Of a stretch of 34,316 nt of DNA, positions 28,942 through 34,316 are shown in pieces. Within the stretch, counting starts at the first letter, position 1. Each line of letters begins with the position of its first letter. A model generated the notes under the pieces. It was not told where the DNA came from. It saw only the letters and a program-made list of their open reading frames with translations, and ran no database searches. This DNA comes from Phycisphaerales bacterium. Lineage in GTDB: Bacteria > Planctomycetota > Phycisphaerae > Phycisphaerales > UBA1924. The DNA is taken from NCBI GenBank assembly GCA_022843545.1, contig JALHNL010000026.1:1-34316 (forward strand), in the 5' to 3' direction. The position numbers and the translations under genes are program-made.

Positions 28942-29013
28942 GGCCCCGTCGTCTAGCGGCTAGGACGCGACCCTTTCAAGGTTGAGGTGCGGGTTCGATT
29001 CCCGCCGGGGTCA
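28942..29013 (+). tRNA. tRNA-Glu (anticodon TTC)
   Basis: The 72-base gene folds as a full cloverleaf. The acceptor GGCCCCG pairs with CGGGGTC. The D arm contains GTCTAGCGGCTAGGAC. The anticodon stem CGACC/GGTTG holds loop CTTTCAA with anticodon TTC at 28975-28977. The T arm GCGGG-TTCGATT-CCCGC is perfect. No CCA is encoded after the discriminator A at 29013. Its last three bases are also the stop codon of the opposing gene. Confidence 0.96.
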
Positions 29014-30354
29014 TTTAGCCGGCTTCGCCGCTCGCCGCGCTTCCGCCGCGATGTCCTTCGCCCGCTCTTTGCCCTCAAGCGCTTCGGCCTGATCGGCCCG
29101 GGCCTGGCCGTTCGCCAGCGCCGCCAGCACCATCGCCGCCCGTTCCTCGTCAGCCTCTCGCAAAAGCGCGGCTCCCGGCGCGTCGTTGCCCCGCGCCAGC
29201 GCCGTGGCGTATGCCCGGCAGAGTTCCACCGTGCGCGTCATCGTGTGCACACGCCGCGCGATCGCCGTCGCCCGTTCATCCAGCCCGTTCATCATCCGCC
29301 GGGCCTTGGCGTCCTGACGCTTGAGCCGATCCACGGGCTCCGCGCCGCCGCTGGGCTGCCAGTGGCACGCCGGCAACATGAACTCCCAGGCCACGCGCTC
29401 GCCCACCGGCATGATCAGCGAGGCGTCCGGGTCGTTGAGCGCCGCGTCCAGGAACGCCAGGTTCTCCTCGTGGTCCCCGATCGCCCGCGACAGCATGAGC
29501 ACGTCAAACACCGCGGCGTGATCGCGGAGGTCCAGCCGCTCCATCATCGCCCTTCTCACGTCAGCAAACCGCGCCTTGGCCGGCGGGTGCTTGCTGATCA
29601 GCGCCGCGATGTCGGGCGTCACCGTCAGCCAGCGGGCGAAGGTGAAGCGGTCGTCCCAGGCGTCGCCACGCTCCCAGAGCCAGGTGTAGAGACCCGCGGC
29701 GCGCCTCAGGTCTTCCGGTTTGTCGCTGGCGAGCAGCGACTGCGCCTCGCGCAACCTCGCCAGCAGCGGCTCAAGCCCCGGCGCGGTCGGATCGGGAGCG
29801 CCCGCCGCAGCCTCGTCGCTCACGCCGTGCATGAACCTCGCGGGCTCCTCGGCCCGTTCCGCCGGCGCGGGCGAGAGCGTGTCATCCTTACCGCGCGACG
29901 TCCAGTCGAGTTTGAACCCCAGCCCCAGAAAGGCCTCGCCCGGCCGACCCGGCCCGGCCACGCGCGACTTCTTCGGCGGTGCGCCCGTGCCGAACATCCG
30001 GACCCACTTGCCCTCGCGGAACACCAGCGGGTCGGCGTCTGGGCCCGGGTTCATCTCCGACTCCGTCAGCGTGCGGATCGTGTCCAAGTCCGTCAGCAGC
30101 ACCGCCATCGCGTAGCGATCCACCCAGCGGCGAATCGGCGCGGCTTGGTAGTCCGCCAGGGCCTTCTTCTGGCGGTCCGCGTTGCCCGCGATCTCCACCA
30201 GCAAGAGACGCCCCTTCGCCCTCGACTCATCCAGGGCGTCCTTCAAGGGCCGCTTGACGAGCAGTTGCTCCGCAGTCGGCGGCGCGCCCATCAGCCCAGT
30301 CGCTCCTGCGCTCAGCATCAACCCCGCCACCACCGCCCAAGCCATGTTGCTCAC
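29011..30354 (-). CDS. Secreted hypothetical protein, possible degenerate thioredoxin-like domain
   Basis: The 447-residue protein starts at GTG 30354, which has AGGAGA seven bases upstream; an ATG at 30345 is also possible. A signal peptide (MAWAVVAGLMLSAGATGLMG) leads to a domain reading LDESRAKGRLLLVEIAGNAD, YAMAVLLTDLD and PLVFREGKWVRMFG. This pattern resembles a thioredoxin fold but lacks the CxxC active site. The rest (from about 150) is helical and ends in a lysine/alanine-rich tail. No family was recognised. It follows the metal permease by 59 bases on the same strand and may belong to that transcript. Its stop overlaps the 3' end of tRNA-Glu. Confidence 0.75.
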   Translation of the reverse strand: MSNMAWAVVAGLMLSAGATGLMGAPPTAEQLLVKRPLKDALDESRAKGRLLLVEIAGNADRQKKALADYQAAPIRRWVDRYAMAVLLTDLDTIRTLTESEMNPGPDADPLVFREGKWVRMFGTGAPPKKSRVAGPGRPGEAFLGLGFKLDWTSRGKDDTLSPAPAERAEEPARFMHGVSDEAAAGAPDPTAPGLEPLLARLREAQSLLASDKPEDLRRAAGLYTWLWERGDAWDDRFTFARWLTVTPDIAALISKHPPAKARFADVRRAMMERLDLRDHAAVFDVLMLSRAIGDHEENLAFLDAALNDPDASLIMPVGERVAWEFMLPACHWQPSGGAEPVDRLKRQDAKARRMMNGLDERATAIARRVHTMTRTVELCRAYATALARGNDAPGAALLREADEERAAMVLAALANGQARADQAEALEGKERAKDIAAEARRAAKPAK

Positions 30355-30413
30355 GCGAGTTCTCCTGCTGATCGCCCCGCGAAGTCGCCGCCGGAATGCC
30401 GCCAGCCGATCGT

Positions 30414-31730
30414 TCAGGGTATTTCGCGATCGTGAGGGTCGCGCGAGCGGGGCTGATCAGGCGCAAGCCGCTCCCCGCCGGGGGTGCGAACGTGCTCCAG
30501 AGCCTCCGCCGTGCGATGAACGTGATCGGGCCTGTGCCCGAGTTCGTCCACCAAATACGTCTCCCATTGCCGATGGGCGCGGATGATCTCTCGGGCGCGC
30601 TCCCGTCCCAGCGCTGTCAATCGCACGCCGCCGACCGTGGACTCAATCTCCCCCGCGCGGATGGCCTCCCGACGGGCCGAACGCCCGGCCGCCCCCACCG
30701 GCGGCCGCGCCGCGGGCTCGCCCGCGCGCCCCTCCTCGATCCGCCAAAGCGCGCCCAGGAGGTCCTCCCTCGCCACGGTCCGCGCCAGTTGCCGCTGCCT
30801 GATCCGCCGCGCGATCAGCCCGTGCCGCGGCCCGCAGACGATGCACGCCAGCAGCACAACGCCGCCCATCACCGCGATCATCCCCGCCGCCTGCAGCGAG
30901 TGTCCAAAGCCCACCCACTCCGGCCCGACGATCGCCAGCACATACCCGCTGACGGCGCACACGCCCGCGATGATCACGCTCAGGACCACCTGGCGCGAGA
31001 GCCGGTCGGTCAGGTGCCGCGCCGCCGCGGGGGGGCACACCAGCATCGATACCACCAGAATCGAGCCCACCGCCTCAAAGCTCGCCACCGTCGCCGCCGC
31101 CACCAGCACCGTCAGCCCGGTGTGAATGATCCAGCTCGGAAAGCCCAGCGCGTCGGCCATCGCGGAGTCAAAGCACGCCAGCCGCAGGTGCTTGAAGAAC
31201 ACCACCACCGCCGCCGCGCTCACCAGCCCCAGCACCAGCAGCGTGGTGACCTGCCGCGGCATGGCCAGCCAGGTCTCCGCGCTGCCAAGCGAAGCCCAAC
31301 TCGTCGCGGCGCCCCAGCGGATGCTCTCCAGCGCGCCATACAGCACGCAGTCGGCATCTAGGTCCACGTTGCGCGCCGCCCGCTCCATCAGCACCACGCC
31401 CAGGGCGAACATCGCGCTGAACACCACCCCGATCGCCGCTCCCGCCTCCACCCGCCCCAGCCGCCTCACCACCTCCACGATCACCGCCGTCAGCACGCCC
31501 GCCGCCGCCGCGCCCGCCAGCATCGCCGGCGTGCTGCGCGTGCCCAGCAGCAGGAAGGAGATCACGATCCCCGGCAGGATGGCGTGGCTGATCGCGTCAC
31601 CCAGCATCGCCATCTTGCGGAGCAGCAGGAAGTTGCCCAGCAGCGCGCACACGCACGCCGACAGCACCGCCGCCAGCACGGCCGGCACGTCCACCGAGAG
31701 CAGCAGGCTGGGCATCTGCGCCAGGATCAT
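30414..31730 (-). CDS. Metal ABC transporter permease with C-terminal DtxR/MntR-like module (second permease)
   Basis: Residues 1-290 are a Mn/Zn/Fe ABC-3 permease with about eight or nine membrane spans. Examples are LRKMAMLGDAISHAILPGIV near 35, and the helices through LACFDSAMADALGFP. Residues from about 320 to 438 resemble an iron-dependent repressor: a weak winged-helix part (LLGALWRIEEG) and a well-kept metal-binding and dimerisation part (LTALGRERAREIIRAHRQWE, then VHRTAEALEHV). By alignment to DtxR, H79, E83, H98, E105 and H106 correspond to H386, E390, H405, E412 and H413. DtxR C102 is E409, as in the manganese sensor MntR (E99). The ATG overlaps the previous stop (ATGA). Manganese is therefore a likely substrate, which is inference. 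Confidence 0.9.
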   Translation of the reverse strand: MILAQMPSLLLSVDVPAVLAAVLSACVCALLGNFLLLRKMAMLGDAISHAILPGIVISFLLLGTRSTPAMLAGAAAAGVLTAVIVEVVRRLGRVEAGAAIGVVFSAMFALGVVLMERAARNVDLDADCVLYGALESIRWGAATSWASLGSAETWLAMPRQVTTLLVLGLVSAAAVVVFFKHLRLACFDSAMADALGFPSWIIHTGLTVLVAAATVASFEAVGSILVVSMLVCPPAAARHLTDRLSRQVVLSVIIAGVCAVSGYVLAIVGPEWVGFGHSLQAAGMIAVMGGVVLLACIVCGPRHGLIARRIRQRQLARTVAREDLLGALWRIEEGRAGEPAARPPVGAAGRSARREAIRAGEIESTVGGVRLTALGRERAREIIRAHRQWETYLVDELGHRPDHVHRTAEALEHVRTPGGERLAPDQPRSRDPHDREIP

Positions 31731-33055
31731 GCCCGCCCCCCTTCGCCGCGCATTTCGTGCGGACTGCGCGGCATGGCCCGTTCGCCCGCCACCGTGCGCT
31801 CCAGTTCCGCCACGATCGCCGGGTCCAGCGCGTGCTCGATGAGGTCCGCCGGATCGTCCGCGTGCAATGGATCATGCCCGCCCACGCGGATGAGATAGGC
31901 CTCCCACAACCGATGGATGCGTGTCGTGCGCTCCGCCTCCGCCCAGCCCTCTTCGGTGAGCATCCAGCCCCCCGGTGCGGCGCACACCAGCCCCCTCCAC
32001 GCCAGCCCGCGCATCGCCAGACGGCGCGACCAGGCCGAACCCGCCCGGATCGCCGCGCCCGCCGGGATCACCGCGTCGCGCCTCACCGCACCGGGCGCCG
32101 CGGCTTCGTGCCATTCATAGAGCGATCGCAGCGTGTGCTCGCGCTGGATCCGCACCCGCTGCGAGAGCAGCGCCGCCGTCCGCGCCAGCAGCCCGCGCCG
32201 CGGCGCGATCACCAGGCTGACGACAAAGATCGCCGAGGCCGCCAGCACGATCACCGCGCCCGCGGGGGCCTTGGGCCACACCGCCGAAGCCGCCGAGCCC
32301 AGATACCCCGATACCGCGCCCAGCATCGCCGACAGCACCAAAAGCGCTCCCAGCCGGTCGGTCCAGAATCTCGCCGCCGCCCCGGGCGTGACAATCAGCG
32401 CCACAACCAGAATGAGCCCCACCGCCTGCAGCCCGGCCACCGTCACCAGCGTGATCAGCGCCAGCAGCAGCACGTCCAGCCCGCCGATGGGCCAGCCCTG
32501 CGCCCGCCCGAAGCCGCGGTCAAAGCACACCAGCCGCAGTTCCTTGAAGAGCAGCGCCACGATCAGCACCGCCCCGATCGCCACGCCGCCCATCAGCCAC
32601 ACGTCGCCCGCCGACATCGCCGCCGTCTGCCCGAAAATGAACCGCGACAGCCCCGCCTGCCCGCCCACGCTCAACCTCTGAACGATGCTCAGCAGCACGA
32701 CGCCCACGCCGAAGTAGACGCTCAGCACCACCGCCAGCGCCGCGTCCTCGCTCAGCCTCGAGTATCGCGACAACCACTGCACGCTCAGCACGCCCAGCAC
32801 GCCCGTCACCGTCGCCCCCGCCAGCAGCACCGGCAGGCTCTTGGGGTCGGCCCCCAGCGCCGCCGCGATCATGAACGCCCCAGCCAGCCCGGGCAGCGTC
32901 GCGTGGGCCAATGAGTCGCTGATGAGCACCCGCTTGCGCAAGAGCGCCAGCGCGCCCGCCAGCCCAGCCGCCGCGCCCAGAACCGTGGTGCCCAGCACCA
33001 CCACCGAGGTGTTGTACCCCGCCTGCAGGGTCAGGATGCGCCACAGTTCGCTCAC
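31727..33055 (-). CDS. Metal ABC transporter permease with C-terminal DtxR-like module (first permease)
   Basis: The 442-residue protein starts with GTG at 33055, which overlaps the ATPase stop (GTGA). Residues 1-285 form an ABC-3 family permease ([20 protein letters not shown] near 40, and a cytoplasmic coupling segment with [16 protein letters not shown]). From about 300 the chain resembles a DtxR-type repressor: [13 protein letters not shown], then [38 protein letters not shown], and LIEHALDP. By alignment H79, E83, E105 and H106 are kept as H381, E385, E407 and H408. Positions 98 and 102 of DtxR are instead D400 and D404. The recognition helix looks imperfect. It is coupled at both ends to the ATPase and second permease genes. 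Confidence 0.9.
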   Translation of the reverse strand: MSELWRILTLQAGYNTSVVVLGTTVLGAAAGLAGALALLRKRVLISDSLAHATLPGLAGAFMIAAALGADPKSLPVLLAGATVTGVLGVLSVQWLSRYSRLSEDAALAVVLSVYFGVGVVLLSIVQRLSVGGQAGLSRFIFGQTAAMSAGDVWLMGGVAIGAVLIVALLFKELRLVCFDRGFGRAQGWPIGGLDVLLLALITLVTVAGLQAVGLILVVALIVTPGAAARFWTDRLGALLVLSAMLGAVSGYLGSAASAVWPKAPAGAVIVLAASAIFVVSLVIAPRRGLLARTAALLSQRVRIQREHTLRSLYEWHEAAAPGAVRRDAVIPAGAAIRAGSAWSRRLAMRGLAWRGLVCAAPGGWMLTEEGWAEAERTTRIHRLWEAYLIRVGGHDPLHADDPADLIEHALDPAIVAELERTVAGERAMPRSPHEMRGEGGRA

Positions 33056-33954
33056 GCGCCGGGGCTCCTGTGCGGGCGATCCTCCACGCCCGCGCCGCCG
33101 ATGACCGTCGCGCCGTCAACCACCCGGGCCGCGTCGGGCCCCACCGCCACGCCACCGCCCGCCCGCGCCAAGGCCTCCGCCGCACGCTCCAGCAGCGTCA
33201 GCCGACCGCCGTAAGTCTTGTGAAGATTGGCGGGCGTGAACACCGCCCCCGGCCCGCTCACCGGCCCCGCCGCGATCACCCGCGTGTTCAGCAGCAGCAC
33301 ATGGTCGAAGTACTCCGGCACCGTCTGCAGGTCGTGATGCACGCAGATCACCGTCCGCCCGCCGGCACGCAGGTCGCGGAGCACATCCACGATCGCCCGC
33401 TCCGTCGACGCGTCAACCCCCGCGAAGGGTTCGTCCATCAGGTACAGCCGCGCCTCCTGCGCCAGCGCGCGGGCGATGAAGACCCGCTGCTGCTGCCCGC
33501 CCGAGAGTTGCCCGATCTGCCGGTCCGCCAGATCCGCGATCCCCACCCGCGCCATGCACTCGCGGGCCGCGTCCAGGTCCGCCCGCCCCACGGGCCTCAG
33601 CCACCCCAGCCGCCGATAGCGCCCCATCGCCACCACCTCCAGCGCGCTGATCGGGAAGTCCCAGTCCACGCTCTCGCGCTGCGGCACATACCCCACCAGC
33701 GAGCGGTTCGCCATGCCGGGCTTGCCAAAGATCCGCACCTCCCCCGTCGCCACCGGCACCAGCCCCAGCGCCGCCTTGATCAGCGTGCTCTTGCCCGCGC
33801 CGTTGGGCCCCACGATCGCCACCAGCGCACCCGCCGGCGCGTCATAGTCGATGTCCCACAGCACCGGCCGCCGGTGATACGTCACCGTCACGTCATGCAC
33901 CGATAGCGGCGAATCGGCGCGATGCTCAGGCCGATGCGGTGCGGTGGTCGCCAT
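33052..33954 (-). CDS. Metal ABC transporter ATP-binding protein
   Basis: The 300-residue ATPase energises metal uptake and matches the MntB/ZnuC/SitB group. It starts at ATG 33954, with GGAGA seven bases upstream. Walker A is GPNGAGKST at 49-57, the signature is [15 protein letters not shown] near 150, Walker B is RLYLMDEPF and the switch histidine lies in CVHHDLQTV. The C-terminal 50 residues ([18 protein letters not shown] onward) extend past the usual end and are of unknown use. It is the first gene of a three-gene overlapping set with two permeases. No substrate-binding protein gene lies within 360 bases upstream. Confidence 0.94.
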   Translation of the reverse strand: MATTAPHRPEHRADSPLSVHDVTVTYHRRPVLWDIDYDAPAGALVAIVGPNGAGKSTLIKAALGLVPVATGEVRIFGKPGMANRSLVGYVPQRESVDWDFPISALEVVAMGRYRRLGWLRPVGRADLDAARECMARVGIADLADRQIGQLSGGQQQRVFIARALAQEARLYLMDEPFAGVDASTERAIVDVLRDLRAGGRTVICVHHDLQTVPEYFDHVLLLNTRVIAAGPVSGPGAVFTPANLHKTYGGRLTLLERAAEALARAGGGVAVGPDAARVVDGATVIGGAGVEDRPHRSPGA

Positions 33955-33990
33955 GCGCAAGTCTCCGGGCCGAGGGTGGTTGGTCGTGCG

Positions 33991-34032
33991 TGGTGAGTGG
34001 TGAGTGGTGAGTGGTGAGTGGTGAGTGGTGAC
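33991..34032. repeat. Tandem repeat, 7-bp unit TGGTGAG
   Basis: Five perfect units (33991-34025) are followed by a sixth ending TGGTGAC. The array lies upstream of the metal ABC operon and directly beside a dispersed repeat. The unit number may vary between strains. Confidence 0.85.
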
Positions 34033-34130
34033 TCAACTGAGTGACGGCTTCAGAACATGGTCTCCGGTGGCACAGGCGTCACGCCTGTGCCCAGATGAAG
34101 GCGAATTCCGCACACGCGACACGCCTAGGC
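34030..34130. repeat. Dispersed repeat, copy 2 (partner at 20250-20345)
   Basis: The core is a perfect hairpin: GGCACAGGCG at 34069-34078, loop TCA, CGCCTGTGCC at 34082-34091. Flanking blocks shared with the other copy include CTGAGTGA, TCCGGTGG and GCGACACGCC. The remaining sequence to 34316 has only short repeats such as CGATTGCC near 34190-34215 and no recognised gene. Confidence 0.68.
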
Positions 34131-34316
34131 CACCCTTCCGGTGCAGACTCCAACGTGAACGGGCCCCGACTTCCCAGGCTCTGCTCCGCGATTGCCGCTT
34201 GCCGATTGCCGATTCCCACTCGCCACTCGCGCCCCCCTACTTGCCCCCTCTCACCGTCCCCTGCCGCCCCCGCTCGGGGGCCGTGGCCCCCCACGCCCGC
34301 CCGCTGGGCGTGAGGG

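Noticed and set aside
33991..34032. Tandem 7-bp repeats considered as a CRISPR-like array
   Set aside because: The units are contiguous, with no spacers and no cas genes; it is a simple tandem repeat.

Overview
The window looks like chromosomal DNA from a planctomycete, most likely of the Phycisphaerae type. This is inferred from content, not from a database match. The evidence is uniformly high GC, a secreted protein ending in paired 'GC-type' dockerin modules with DCNNDG-type calcium-loop linkers, an ECF sigma factor paired with a membrane Ser/Thr kinase, an N-terminal zinc-ribbon membrane protein, and outer-membrane genes (lptD, lpxB) showing a diderm envelope. Gene density is high and many neighbours overlap by ATGA or GTGA.

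Layout. 1-2340: the end of a quinone-oxidoreductase-like gene, a truncated orphan fragment, a CPBP-family membrane protease and a 35-codon remnant of an IS3-type transposase. 2340-7267: a two-gene trehalose operon. Its first gene fuses trehalose-6-phosphate phosphatase to a GH15 glucosidase or trehalase. Its second is a trehalose-6-phosphate synthase carrying a two-helix membrane and extracytoplasmic module. 7331-8535: a Ca2+/Na+ antiporter followed by a second, internally deleted copy of the orphan fragment. 8694-12358 (minus): a secreted prolyl oligopeptidase and a zinc-ribbon membrane protein. 12428-16926: lptD overlapping argJ. 16971-20901: a small lipoprotein, two uncharacterised genes, clpX and a CoxG/SRPBCC protein. 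20947-26123: a secreted LamG/C-type-lectin/dockerin protein diverging from an ECF sigma factor and kinase pair, with good promoters in both directions. 26173-29013: an acyl-CoA dehydrogenase diverging from lpxB, then tRNA-Glu. 29011-33954 (minus): a metal ABC transporter operon (ATPase and two permeases) and a secreted hypothetical protein. Both permeases carry C-terminal DtxR/MntR-like modules. The window ends in non-coding sequence with tandem and dispersed repeats.

The most interesting points are these. The trehalose locus could make, dephosphorylate and cleave trehalose from one operon, with the synthase tethered to a possible sensor. In the metal transporter, a metal-sensing module is built into both permeases, with metal ligands well kept in one and partly replaced in the other. 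A roughly 100-bp dispersed repeat centres on a hairpin. A predicted leaderless GTG-start transcript encodes the sigma factor/kinase pair. ArgJ has an insertion just before its self-cleavage threonine.
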